From contig NC_015160.1 of NCBI RefSeq assembly GCF_000190535.1, forward strand, positions 4,030,001 through 4,094,000: a stretch of 64,000 nt of DNA. Reading direction: 5' to 3'. Every line of letters starts with the position of its first letter. Positions within the stretch are counted from its first letter, which is position 1. A program made the translations under genes and the position numbers. Source of the stretch: Odoribacter splanchnicus DSM 20712. GTDB taxonomy: Bacteria > Bacteroidota > Bacteroidia > Bacteroidales > Marinifilaceae. Positions 54,905 to 63,134 of the stretch are shown here, piece by piece. Under the pieces are notes generated by a model. That model saw only the letters and a program-made list of their open reading frames with translations. It ran no database searches and was not told the DNA's origin.

Positions 54905-57297
54905 AAGTAGTCGAATTCATCAGAAAGTATGCCCGGAAGTCTGACAAAAGTCGGTTCAGTCACTTTTGTCCTATTTGTAGTACCCTGACCTTTTCTTCTT
55001 CTTACTTTTTACCTTTAATCTTTTTCCTTTTCCTTCTTTTTTCTTGTTCGACGACTAAAAAACTGACAGAAGATGAAGTATTGTATGTCGGAGTAAAAAA
55101 AATGAAGATCGAGGCCCCTCAGAAAGTGAAACTCAACAGTACACAAAATTCAGCCGCTTCCGGTCCGCTGTCTGTGAAACCCAATAATCCGCTGTATTCT
55201 CCTTATGTCCGTTCGCCTTTCCCGATCGGGCTGTGGATATATAATTGGAATATAAAAAAAGAGAAAGGTTTTAAATGGTGGTTATATCGTAAATTGGCTA
55301 AGAAACCGGTGTTGATTTCAGATGTACAGCCCGAATTACGGTTGAAAATGGTGGATAATGCCATGAAAGACTTCGGTTTTTATGGGACGACTTCCCGCTA
55401 CGAGATTATTCCGCATAAACGGAATCCTAAAAAAGCCCGCATCAGCTATTGGGTCGATTTGCCTCAGCCTTTTCATTACGGTAATGTACAGTTGTGGGGA
55501 TGGAATCCTCCGATGGATAGTATCGTGCGCTCGTATATGCGGTTCTCCGAACTGAAACCGGGAAGGCAATACGATGTGAATGTCCTCAATCAGGAGCGGC
55601 AACGCATGTCCGATCGGTTGAGAAATCACGGTTATTATTTCTTCCAACCCGATTATATCGAATTTTTAGTCGATACCACTCAAGGTGGAAAAATGGCCGA
55701 CGTACGAATCGGATTGAAGCAGGGAATTCCGCAAAATGCTTTTCATCCTTATAAAATCGGTGAGGTGAAAGTGATGCTGTCGGGAAATGAAACGACCGGC
55801 GGGCAAGACACGATACAGGCGGATCAGGTGAAAATCATTTATGAGCCTCCGCTACGGCTGAAACCGAATGTGATCACCCGGGCGGTGAAGACGCGACCCG
55901 GACAAACTTATTCGGCTATGCGACAGAGTCGTACACAAGCCGGATTTGTACAGTTGGGCGTATTTAAGTTCGCCAATATGACGATTACCGTGCCCGATAC
56001 GGTTCAGGATCGCTTGCTGGATATGCAAATCAACGGCGATTTTGCCCTGCCCATTGAAACGGAAGTGGAGGTGGATATGTCTTCCAAGTCGAATAATCTG
56101 CTCGGTCCGGGATTGACATTAGGGATTACTAACCGGAATATGTTCCGCCGGGCAGAGAATTTCAGTGTCCGGTTGACAGGATCCTACGAATGGCAAATCG
56201 GAGGAAATAAAAAATCGACAGGCAATTCGGGCTTGATCAATTCTTATGAGCTGGGGTTGAATTTTAATTTGTCCGTGCCCCGGTTATTGGTTCCCAAATT
56301 GATGAAAACGAAACGGGATAGGAGAGAACAGACCCATTTTCAGATCGGTACGGATTTGCTCAACCGACATAATTTTTTTAGGATGATCTCGTTTTGGGGA
56401 AGTGCGACCTATGATTTTAATTCTTCTACCCGGAATTATCATTCCGTCGTACCTTTTAAACTTAATTATACCTATCTGTTGCGTACTTCTCATGCCTTCG
56501 ATTCTGTTGTAAATAAAAATCCCGCAGTGGCGCAGAGTTTTAAGAATCAGTTTATTCCGTCGATGTCTTATACCTATACGTACGACCGGGCTGCGACTTA
56601 TCGTAATCCCAACCGGTTGTTCTGGCAGACTTCGGTCACTCAGGCCGGTAATATTATAGCGGGCCTGCAGTATATCTGCGGGAATCATCAGGGGGAGGGC
56701 AAACAAATTCTCAATAATCGTTATTCTCAATTTTTGAAGCTTACTTCTGAATTAATCGGTTATAAGACTGTGGATAATAATAATCAATTGGCCATGCGGA
56801 TTATGGGAGGGATCGGTTATGCTTACGGTAATTCGAAAGTAATGCCTTACAGTGAGCAATTTTATATCGGCGGCTCGAATAGTATCCGGGCTTTTCATAT
56901 CCGTTCGATCGGGCCCGGAAGTTACCATCCCAGGGAATCGACCTATTCTTATCTCGATCAGACCGGAGATATCAAACTGGAAGGGAATGTCGAGTATCGT
57001 TTCAAAATATACGAACGGTTTAAAGGGGCTTTGTTTATGGATGCCGGGAATGTCTGGTTGTTGAACAATGAAACCCAGCGTCCCGGAGGAGAATTCAGAA
57101 TCAAAGGATTATTGAAAGAAATTGCTTTGGGGACCGGATTCGGACTACGTTACGATTTTTCCTATATCGTGGTCCGTGCCGATTTGGGAATACCTATACA
57201 TGCTCCTTATAGTACAGGCAAGTCCGGATATTATAATATCGACGGCAGTTTCTGGAAAGGTCTGGTACTGAATCTTGCGATCGGATACCCTTTCTAA
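54901..57297 (+). CDS. Lipidated TamA-like outer-membrane protein (TamL) paired with TamB
   Basis: 798 residues. The N-terminus has an unusual 40-residue lead, then a hydrophobic run and lipobox LLFSC (Cys near 49) followed by STTKKLTEDEVLYVGVKKMK. This predicts an outer-membrane lipoprotein anchored at its POTRA end. POTRA-like repeats include YDVNVLNQERQRMSDRLRNH. The Omp85 barrel has YIGGSNSIRAFHIRSIGPGS and FMDAGNVWLLNN, and ends VLNLAIGYPF. Overlaps tamB by four bases. Paralogue of the protein at 45331. In Bacteroidota this lipidated version replaces classic TamA. Last gene before tRNA-Ser. Confidence 0.92.
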   Translation: MKVVEFIRKYARKSDKSRFSHFCPICSTLTFSSSYFLPLIFFLFLLFSCSTTKKLTEDEVLYVGVKKMKIEAPQKVKLNSTQNSAASGPLSVKPNNPLYSPYVRSPFPIGLWIYNWNIKKEKGFKWWLYRKLAKKPVLISDVQPELRLKMVDNAMKDFGFYGTTSRYEIIPHKRNPKKARISYWVDLPQPFHYGNVQLWGWNPPMDSIVRSYMRFSELKPGRQYDVNVLNQERQRMSDRLRNHGYYFFQPDYIEFLVDTTQGGKMADVRIGLKQGIPQNAFHPYKIGEVKVMLSGNETTGGQDTIQADQVKIIYEPPLRLKPNVITRAVKTRPGQTYSAMRQSRTQAGFVQLGVFKFANMTITVPDTVQDRLLDMQINGDFALPIETEVEVDMSSKSNNLLGPGLTLGITNRNMFRRAENFSVRLTGSYEWQIGGNKKSTGNSGLINSYELGLNFNLSVPRLLVPKLMKTKRDRREQTHFQIGTDLLNRHNFFRMISFWGSATYDFNSSTRNYHSVVPFKLNYTYLLRTSHAFDSVVNKNPAVAQSFKNQFIPSMSYTYTYDRAATYRNPNRLFWQTSVTQAGNIIAGLQYICGNHQGEGKQILNNRYSQFLKLTSELIGYKTVDNNNQLAMRIMGGIGYAYGNSKVMPYSEQFYIGGSNSIRAFHIRSIGPGSYHPRESTYSYLDQTGDIKLEGNVEYRFKIYERFKGALFMDAGNVWLLNNETQRPGGEFRIKGLLKEIALGTGFGLRYDFSYIVVRADLGIPIHAPYSTGKSGYYNIDGSFWKGLVLNLAIGYPF

Positions 57298-57339
57298 AAT
57301 TTATTTTATCTTTTACTTTTTACTTTTTACTTTTTATCC

Positions 57340-57347
57340 TATCTTTG
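57340..57347 (+). promoter_or_regulatory. -7 promoter element of tRNA-Ser
   Basis: TATCTTTG, an exact TAnnTTTG match, ends 14 bases before the tRNA. The upstream side is a run of TTTTTAC repeats with no clear -33 TTTG. Confidence 0.6.
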
Positions 57348-57361
57348 CCCCGCCAAAGTAA

Positions 57362-57449
57362 GGAAAGATGCAGGAGTGGCTGAACTGGCACGCCTGGAAA
57401 GCGTGTAATCCTCTAAAGGGATTCCGGGGTTCGAATCCCCGTCTTTCCG
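57362..57449 (+). tRNA. tRNA-Ser (GGA)
   Basis: 88 bases with the long variable arm of a class II tRNA. Acceptor GGAAAGA / TCTTTCC, anticodon stem CACGC / GCGTG with loop CTGGAAA (anticodon GGA), T arm CGGGG-TTCGAAT-CCCCG, discriminator G. CCA is not encoded. Confidence 0.97.
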
Positions 57450-57454
57450 CAAAG

Positions 57455-57494
57455 AATGACATTCTGGGAGGGACCTGGAATGTCATTTTTATTT
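57455..57494 (+). terminator. Terminator after tRNA-Ser
   Basis: 10-bp stem AATGACATTC / GAATGTCATT with a 13-base loop, followed by TTTATTT. Confidence 0.85.
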
Positions 57495-57527
57495 CCCGTA
57501 AGTATACCGGGATAGGAGGTAAAATGC

Positions 57528-57535
57528 TACCTTTG
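57528..57535 (+). promoter_or_regulatory. -7 element of the DUF5063 gene
   Basis: TACCTTTG, an exact TAnnTTTG match 21 bases before the ATG at 57557. No clear -33. Confidence 0.5.
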
Positions 57536-57556
57536 TAAAATAAAAGAAAGTAGTTT

Positions 57557-58087
57557 ATGGAAGATTTTCAACATGTTGGATATAGCAAAGAAGTCATCGA
57601 GTTTGTTGCAGTAGCCAAGGAATTTTGTGATTTTGTGGAGACGGCACCTCAGATGCAGCGCAGGGATTTTATCCAGCGTTTGCAGAAGTTTATTCCTTTG
57701 ATCTATTTGAAGGGCTCCTTGCTGCCGGAGAGTGATAGCGGAGATAGTGGATTGATCGAAGATATCGTCACCGAAGACGATTATAATTATTTATATGGAC
57801 AGCTTCATCAACTGTTGGGAGAACACGATGAATACCTGGAAGTTTTCGATGATAATATGCAGTTTAGTGAAGTTCCTGTCGTACATTCGATAGCAGAGAA
57901 AACTTGTGATATATACCAGGACCTGAAGAATTTTATTTCTTCTTTCCGCTGTGGGATACCGGAAGTGATCGGAGAGGCTTTATGGCAATTGAATAATAGT
58001 TTTGAATTGTATTGGGGAAAAGCTTGTGCCGGAGTGTTGAGGGCGGTACATCATGCTGTCTATCAAATAAAAGATGAGGACGATTAA
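57557..58087 (+). CDS. DUF5063 protein
   Basis: 176 residues, soluble, mainly helical and acidic. EVIEFVAVAKEFCDFVETAP and RRDFIQRLQKFIPLIYLKGS near the N-terminus, VTEDDYNYLYGQLHQLLGEH in the middle, and SIAEKTCDIYQDLKNFISSF later match the DUF5063 family, small cytoplasmic proteins of unknown function in Bacteroidota. The next gene, a 3'-5' exonuclease, overlaps its end. This pair is common in the phylum and suggests a link to RNA or DNA processing, but that is inference. Confidence 0.85.
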   Translation: MEDFQHVGYSKEVIEFVAVAKEFCDFVETAPQMQRRDFIQRLQKFIPLIYLKGSLLPESDSGDSGLIEDIVTEDDYNYLYGQLHQLLGEHDEYLEVFDDNMQFSEVPVVHSIAEKTCDIYQDLKNFISSFRCGIPEVIGEALWQLNNSFELYWGKACAGVLRAVHHAVYQIKDEDD

Positions 58088-58709
58088 GTTTGAGAAAATG
58101 TTGACTGATTTAAAAAAGACCATAGATCGGAAAGAAATAGATCTGTTACCTCCTTACGTGTTTACGGGAGAAGTGAAGGTAATAGAAGAGGAAAGGCAGG
58201 TCGGGGAGGCGGCTGATTTTTTAAGTAAACATACTTGTCTGGGATTCGATACGGAGACCCGTCCCTCTTTTCGGAAAGGTGAAATTTATAAAGTGAGCTT
58301 ATTGCAACTGGCTGTCCCGGAACGGGTTTTTCTGTTCCGGTTGAATAAATGCGGTTTCCAGCCGGCTTTGGTTCGGCTTCTGGCTAGTCCCCGGATTATA
58401 AAGATCGGTGTCGGTATCCGCGACGATAACCGGAATTTGCGTAAGTTGGCCGATTTTACACCTGCCTCCTTTGTGGATCTGCAGGAATATGCCGGATATT
58501 TTGGAATTGAAGATAAATCTTTTTCAAAATTGATGGCTATTATCTTCGGGGTGAAGATTTCTAAACGTCAGCGCACTTCCAACTGGGAAGCTCCGGCATT
58601 GACTGAAGCCCAGATTCGCTATGCCGCTACCGATGCATGGGGGGCGTTGAAAATGTATCAACGGCTTGCGGCTTTTGCAGAAGAAGAGGCTTTGGGAATA
58701 GTGAAATAG
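58074..58709 (+). CDS. RNase D-like 3'-5' exonuclease domain protein
   Basis: 211 residues from ATG at 58074, overlapping the DUF5063 end by 14 bases; ATG at 58098 is an alternative. DnaQ-like/RNase D-type exonuclease fold: motif I LGFDTETRPS (Asp and Glu), motif II IGVGIRDDNRNL (Asp), motif III IRYAATDAWGALKMY (Tyr and Asp), so the DEDDy set is complete. It has no HRDC domain, unlike E. coli RNase D. Probably trims RNA 3' ends. Its last 52 bases run antisense to the 3' end of the hybrid kinase gene. Confidence 0.92.
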   Translation: MRTIKFEKMLTDLKKTIDRKEIDLLPPYVFTGEVKVIEEERQVGEAADFLSKHTCLGFDTETRPSFRKGEIYKVSLLQLAVPERVFLFRLNKCGFQPALVRLLASPRIIKIGVGIRDDNRNLRKLADFTPASFVDLQEYAGYFGIEDKSFSKLMAIIFGVKISKRQRTSNWEAPALTEAQIRYAATDAWGALKMYQRLAAFAEEEALGIVK

Positions 58710-59800
58710 AAAGTGGTTCCTATTCCCTCTTGGGAACAGAAATGGAGTTTCCCCTTGTTCATGCGGATAAAATCACGGCATAAAATCAGGCCTAATCCAC
58801 TTCCTTTTTCATTGTGAGTACCGTAGGTGGTGATGTATTCATCGGATTTCAATAAATGGGTCTGAAGATCTTTGGGTATGCCTTTCCCGTTGTCTTTGAC
58901 ATATATTGTCCAGTAATCACCCGAGTCTGCAAGAGATAGTTCGACTTGTCCCCCTGTATAGGTAAATTTGATGGCATTGGAAATCAGATTGCGTAATACG
59001 GTTTTTATCATGTCTTCGTCGGCGAAAATATCGAACTTCCCTTCAATACGGTTGATCAGCTCGATTTCTTTTGCATTGGCTATTGCACTGAATAGTGAGA
59101 CGACTTGTCTGGCTACAGGTGTGAGGTTGAAAAGAGTAGCATAAATTTTCGTTTTACCATTTTGGTTCCGGGTCCAGCGCAAGAGATTTTCCAGCAGATT
59201 AAAAGCTTCCTCTGTCGTTTCATTGATCATCTCGAATAACTTTGAAATTTGAGGATCTTTGATTTTAACCTTTTGTGCCTCGATGGAGGAATTGATCATT
59301 TTAATGGTGCCGATAGGGGCTCTCAGGTCATGAGCGATGATGGAATACAGTTTATCCCGGGCTTCCAGACTTTTTTTCAATTTCTCGTTTTGCCGGCGGA
59401 TGACCCGTTCGGCCCGGAGCAGGGATAACTGGTGCTGAACCCGGATGACCAGTTCTTGGGGACGGAAAGGTTTTGTGATAAAATCGATATTGTCATAATT
59501 CAGGCATTCCGGAATGTGATTCTCACTAGTCATGGAAGTGATAAATAAAACCGGGATGGCGCCTGTGATTTTATTGGTTTTGAAATCCTGTAAGATTGTA
59601 TTCTCTTGCCGGACCGATTTGTCGATATCCAATAGGATCAGATCCGGAGAGGTGGTACGGATTCGTTGAATGGCTTCCTGTTGATTACTGGCTTCAAGAA
59701 GCATAAAATCAGCTTCCCGGAGAGTCTTTAGGATTTTTTCCGGATCACGAAAGGATGAAGTAATCACTAAAAGAGTATATTGACAGTTGTTAATTGGCAT
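58658..59800 (-). CDS. Response regulator-histidine kinase hybrid (receiver first)
   Basis: 380 residues, soluble. The N-terminal receiver domain (about 8-125) has DLILLDIDKS with the phospho-Asp and FITKPFRPQEL with the Lys. A coiled linker follows (RVIRRQNEKLKKSLEARDKL), then the HisKA box YSIIAHDLRAPIGTIK with the phospho-His, and HATPase_c with LRNLISNAIKFT, VKDNGKGIP and KGSGLGLILCRDF. Such receiver-plus-kinase proteins often serve as mid-steps of phosphorelays. The GAF protein gene lies 6 bases upstream and should act with it. The 3' end overlaps the exonuclease gene tail to tail. Confidence 0.93.
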   Translation of the reverse strand: MPINNCQYTLLVITSSFRDPEKILKTLREADFMLLEASNQQEAIQRIRTTSPDLILLDIDKSVRQENTILQDFKTNKITGAIPVLFITSMTSENHIPECLNYDNIDFITKPFRPQELVIRVQHQLSLLRAERVIRRQNEKLKKSLEARDKLYSIIAHDLRAPIGTIKMINSSIEAQKVKIKDPQISKLFEMINETTEEAFNLLENLLRWTRNQNGKTKIYATLFNLTPVARQVVSLFSAIANAKEIELINRIEGKFDIFADEDMIKTVLRNLISNAIKFTYTGGQVELSLADSGDYWTIYVKDNGKGIPKDLQTHLLKSDEYITTYGTHNEKGSGLGLILCRDFIRMNKGKLHFCSQEGIGTTFYFTIPKASSSAKAASR

Positions 59801-59806
59801 GTAGGA

Positions 59807-60553
59807 TTATTTTACAGAAGGAATAGAACAAATTTTATCTAAATTTGTAAAATGTTGCTCCAGACTGGTCACTTCGGGGAGTTCCGGATGCTCTATTTTG
59901 TTTTTAAGTTGATCCCAGACCGGTCTTATCTCTTGTAACCAATGACGTAAATGATTCTGTTTGATTTCCAGCTCTAACCGGGCAGCTCTCTCTTGTTTGA
60001 GGTGGACAGTTAAGCGTTTTATAAGTTGATAATTATCCAATTGTAAAGCGATAACCGAGGACAGATCTTGCAGGCATTTGATTTCTTCCGGTGTCCAGGT
60101 GTGAGTCGTCGAACATTGGGTGAAAGCGATAAAAGCAAATTGTGATCCCGATTCGAATAAAGGTAATAGTAACATTTGGCGGCAATCGGTAGCTTTTAGT
60201 AACTCTGCTAATTCCGGATTACCCGACACATCCGATTCCTGAATAATTACCTGATTTTGTGTACAAAGTTGTTGTACAAGTTCCCGGTCGTATATCAGGC
60301 TGTTGTGCCTGAATTCTTCGGGAATGGCTTTTAATGACTTTTCATGCCAGTTATAAGTGATCGTATAAGTCATATTGTGATGAACCTCGATGATGTATAT
60401 ACGATCATGATTGCTGATTTTGCCGATCAATTCCAAAGCCTTTTCCAAACTTTGAGAAAATTTACTACCGGATGTAAATGCAATACTTAAACGCATTAAA
60501 ACATCAGGAGTGATATGTTTCATTTCCATAGGAGCATGAGTATTGTCCCGCAT
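59807..60553 (-). CDS. GAF-domain sensory protein
   Basis: 248 residues, soluble. The main part (about residues 20-175) reads as a GAF domain: ITPDVLMRLSIAFTSGSKFS, DRIYIIEVHHNMTYTITYNW, CRQMLLLPLFESGSQFAFIA, EIKCLQDLSSVIALQL. A coiled C-terminal helix (LKQERAARLELEIKQNHLRH) follows, like the signalling helices that feed kinase domains, but there is no output domain. The hybrid kinase gene starts right after it, so the two may act as a split sensor kinase. Ligand unknown. Confidence 0.85.
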   Translation of the reverse strand: MRDNTHAPMEMKHITPDVLMRLSIAFTSGSKFSQSLEKALELIGKISNHDRIYIIEVHHNMTYTITYNWHEKSLKAIPEEFRHNSLIYDRELVQQLCTQNQVIIQESDVSGNPELAELLKATDCRQMLLLPLFESGSQFAFIAFTQCSTTHTWTPEEIKCLQDLSSVIALQLDNYQLIKRLTVHLKQERAARLELEIKQNHLRHWLQEIRPVWDQLKNKIEHPELPEVTSLEQHFTNLDKICSIPSVK

Positions 60554-60678
60554 AGCATTGAATGTTAATTTTGGGACGCTTTTTATAAATTAAACCTGTT
60601 ATTTATACCTTGAATGTGTTCGAGAAGTTGCGAAGAAGAGCTTATTTAACTTTTAAAGGAGGTAAGGGTGTAGGTATA

Positions 60679-60780
60679 ATTTTTTCTTTCTATTCCGATT
60701 TCGGGTTCTGTGTCGTCAGACCGTTCCTGGCGAACCGGTCTGACGGTATAAAACCCGAAATCGGAATAGATAGAAAAAAT
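60679..60780. repeat. Palindromic dispersed repeat (102 bp)
   Basis: Left arm 60679-60723 and right arm 60736-60780 are inverted copies with a few mismatches over 45 bases, around a 12-base centre. The match continues more weakly outward (TTAAAGGAGGTAAG against CTTACCTTTAA, about 60650-60795). The right half, 60721-60797, is a near copy of 9818-9893. It fills the 340-base gap between the GAF gene and the SRP RNA. The short ORF across it is repeat sequence, not a gene. Confidence 0.88.
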
Positions 60781-60858
60781 AAACTTACCTTTAATTTACT
60801 GGTATACAACTGTTTAATGATTATTGGGAATATTTTTTGATAAAAAGTATTCCAAATA

Positions 60859-60889
60859 TTTGTCAGCAATATGTTTTTTTGTACTTTTG
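60859..60889 (+). promoter_or_regulatory. Promoter of the SRP RNA gene
   Basis: TTTG (60859-60862), 19 bases, TACTTTTG (60882-60889): a full -33/-7 match. The predicted start is within a few bases of the RNA 5' end. Confidence 0.8.
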
Positions 60890-60893
60890 TGCC

Positions 60894-60992
60894 CGGGTAA
60901 GTCCTATGCGACCAGCTCCTGCAGAACCCCCCCAGGGTCGGAAGGCAGCAAGGGTATGTGGTTGTAGCGGTGCGACATAGTCAGCTTACCCG
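60894..60992 (+). ncRNA. ffs: Signal recognition particle RNA, small bacterial (4.5S-like) type
   Basis: About 99 bases closed by CGGGTAAG / CTTACCCG. The apical SRP domain IV motif is CCAGGGTCGGAAGGCAGCAA, with the GGAA-type loop and the asymmetric A-rich internal loop that Ffh binds. T-rich sequence (CGTTTTG) follows. Its protein partner gene ffh is at 4102. Confidence 0.95.
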
Positions 60993-61007
60993 TTTTGACG
61001 AAATGAT

Positions 61008-61081
61008 GCCTCTTTAGCTCAGCTGGCCAGAGCACGTGATTTGTAATCTCGGGGTCGTTGGTTCGAATCCGACAAGAGGCT
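61008..61081 (+). tRNA. tRNA-Thr (TGT)
   Basis: 74 bases: acceptor GCCTCTT / AAGAGGC, D arm GCTCAGCTGGCCAGAGC, anticodon loop TTTGTAA (anticodon TGT), T arm GTTGG-TTCGAAT-CCGAC, discriminator T. The anticodon stem has one T-T mismatch. CCA is not encoded. An accessory, decayed region begins right after it. Confidence 0.96.
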
Positions 61082-61091
61082 CGAACAAAAT

Positions 61092-61127
61092 AAGCCTTTC
61101 AACAGCAAGTTGGAAGGCTTTTTTATT
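61092..61127 (+). terminator. Terminator after tRNA-Thr
   Basis: 12-bp perfect stem AAGCCTTTCAAC / GTTGGAAGGCTT, loop AGCAA, then TTTTATTT. Confidence 0.88.
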
Positions 61128-61134
61128 TCGGGAT

Positions 61135-61852
61135 TCTGGAACGGACCTTTCGTGTCCCGAAAAGTGTGTATTTTCCGATTGATCCCCGGAATCCGCTGTA
61201 GTCTTCTTTTATATTCTTCCTGTCTAACTTGTTCGTCTTCATAAGAACCTTCAATCCTAATTGGATCTCCAATATAAAGAGGTATAGTCATAGAATCAAA
61301 TCCTGGAATTAAAGATTGACCAAAAGCTTTGTGGAAAAACATTGAAAGTTTTTCTCGAATCTTAGGAAAAGCTTTTACGCTATGAATTGGATGAGTCGGA
61401 GAATCATTTTCATTCAGAATACTGGGAGGATATACTATTGATAACCTATCATCGGTTTTAAGTTCATTTATAAAAAAAAAGGACTTAAATTATGAATATT
61501 TCCACTCACTAATCTATTATTGTCAAGATGATAAGGATATATATAATAGTTTATACCTGAATATATATATATCCACTTGTTGAATTCTTTGATTGCGTTG
61601 AACAAGATTCAATAAAAGCGACATCATTATCCGAATTCTGAAAAGTAAGATCTATGTCCTTTATTACAATCTTATGGTGTTGATTAGCTATACAAGCATA
61701 AATATCTTTTAATGATTGACTTTTTCCAGCATTATTAGGACCGACAATTCAACTATGTCGTTCTTATTTATTTTTATTGTTTCTCCATTATTAAATGTGA
61801 TTGAATTTACAAACAATGCAGGTGTTTCACCTTCTTTGGTTATGATATCCAT
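61135..61852 (-). pseudogene. Decayed AAA-type ATPase gene (two frameshifts, truncated)
   Basis: Three frames together spell one protein. Frame 1 starts at ATG 61852 (MDIITKEGETPALFVNSITF, ending NKNDIV). After a frameshift near 61745 it continues as VGPNNAGKSQSLKDIYA, a clear Walker A. A second shift in the TATATATA run near 61565 leads to YHLDNNRLVSGN, then FFINELKTDDRLSIVYPPSI and on to IGDPIRIEGSYEDE. The reading fades at the tRNA-Thr terminator, so the 3' part is lost. The layout suggests a stand-alone ATP-binding protein of the AAA/OLD-like group. Two frameshifts in simple runs could in part be sequencing errors, but the truncation is not. Confidence 0.75.
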
Positions 61853-61859
61853 ATCGTTC

Positions 61860-63101
61860 TTATTTATATTTATAAATTGGAATAATTGAAACCTTTTTGC
61901 CTTTCCAATTAATTTTTTCTTGTTGGTCATTGGTGACAACAAGGAGATTGTCGCAATGGAGTTCTCCGGCTACCTCAACAAGAGCGTCAAGTTCACGCTT
62001 GCGGGTTTTCTCAGAGGTCATGTCGTAGCACACTTGAATCAGCTGCTCCACCATTGTGCCTTTACGGGTAACAAAATCTATTTCTCTGTCATTGCGACTT
62101 CGGTAATAGAATAATGTTTGACCTGGGATATAACCACGACGTAATAGTTCTACAAATACTTGATTCTCCAATAATCTGCCGAGGTTCTCACTCAGATTGA
62201 AAGCCGTGCTTTGCACAAATCCATTGTCAACTACATAAACTTTTTTGGGGGCTTTGTTCATCAATTTCAGCTTGTTGTTGAAACGGGGCAGATAGAAGAA
62301 CAGGTATGGTTCGCTGAGATAGTCGCAGAATTTCTTTGTAGTTGCAACGCTTGACAAACCTAATTCTCTCGCAAGGTCATTCGCTGAAATTGGATTGCAG
62401 AAATTTGAGAGCAGATAACTGGCTAGATTATATAAATCGTTTGTATTTCTTATATTATGTCGCTTGGTAATATCTTTCAGCAAGATTGAATCAAATAAAG
62501 TCGAAAGATAGCTTTTGGTAATGCTACGGGCAGAAATGGTTTCAAGATAGCCACCATTGCGCATATAGTCATCGATCAGCATGGTTGCCTGTGCAGCTTG
62601 TTCCTCTCGAAGCAGACTGATATTTTTCCAGCTCATCGTTTCTTCCAGACTGAATGGCAACATTTCAATTTGAAGGTAACGTCCGGTTAAGACAGTTGCC
62701 ATTTCGCTGCTCAACATCTTGGCATTGCTTCCTGTAATTACCAAATTCTTTCCACGACGATACAGTTTACCTATCCATAAATCCCAGTCGGGAAGATTCT
62801 GAACTCCGTCAAGCAAAATGAAATCGTAACCGGGATATACATCTTCAATGGCCGACATGACCAAATCTTCATCCCATTTATCAAGTAACTGGTTGTCGTC
62901 GAAATTTAGATAGGCGAAATTCTTTCCTTGTAGCATGAGCAGCGCAAAAACCGATTTGCCTACACGTCGAGGACCCGTGATAAGTTTGATAAGCGGATTT
63001 TGTAATAGCTCGTCTGTATTATACTTGGTATGCCGTTGTTGATAGGGACGTGACATAAGCTCGTCACGTTCTGCCCGTTGATTAAGTATCGTTGTTTTCA
63101 T
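61860..63101 (-). CDS. AAA_14 / DUF4143 ATP-binding protein
   Basis: 413 residues. N-terminal AAA_14 P-loop domain: Walker A ITGPRRVGKSVFAL (about residues 41-54), Walker B DFILLDGVQN, sensor VITGSNAKML. Then a winged-helix-like segment (ISANDLARELGLSSVATTKK) and a C-terminal DUF4143 region (ENLGRLLENQVFVELLRRGY, then NDREIDFVTRKG) with a PD-(D/E)XK-nuclease-like pattern. Many copies of this family occur in Bacteroidota accessory regions; function is largely unknown. It is read divergently from the ATPase at 63580, and the stop lies 8 bases from the pseudogene start. Confidence 0.92.
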   Translation of the reverse strand: MKTTILNQRAERDELMSRPYQQRHTKYNTDELLQNPLIKLITGPRRVGKSVFALLMLQGKNFAYLNFDDNQLLDKWDEDLVMSAIEDVYPGYDFILLDGVQNLPDWDLWIGKLYRRGKNLVITGSNAKMLSSEMATVLTGRYLQIEMLPFSLEETMSWKNISLLREEQAAQATMLIDDYMRNGGYLETISARSITKSYLSTLFDSILLKDITKRHNIRNTNDLYNLASYLLSNFCNPISANDLARELGLSSVATTKKFCDYLSEPYLFFYLPRFNNKLKLMNKAPKKVYVVDNGFVQSTAFNLSENLGRLLENQVFVELLRRGYIPGQTLFYYRSRNDREIDFVTRKGTMVEQLIQVCYDMTSEKTRKRELDALVEVAGELHCDNLLVVTNDQQEKINWKGKKVSIIPIYKYK

Positions 63102-63134
63102 CGTAAATCATTTTAGGTTATAAAATAGCACTTT

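Noticed and set aside
57311..57338. Tandem TTTTTAC repeats
   Set aside because: Short T-rich simple repeat next to the tRNA-Ser promoter; no sign of a regulatory or mobile role beyond AT-rich context.
60610..60840. 76-codon ORF
   Set aside because: Covers the palindromic repeat; part of its product mirrors the repeat-derived ORF at 9.8 kb, which reflects DNA repeat identity, not a protein family.
61019..61342. 107-codon minus-strand ORF as an intact gene
   Set aside because: Its last part is antisense to tRNA-Thr. The first part belongs to the frameshifted ATPase pseudogene.
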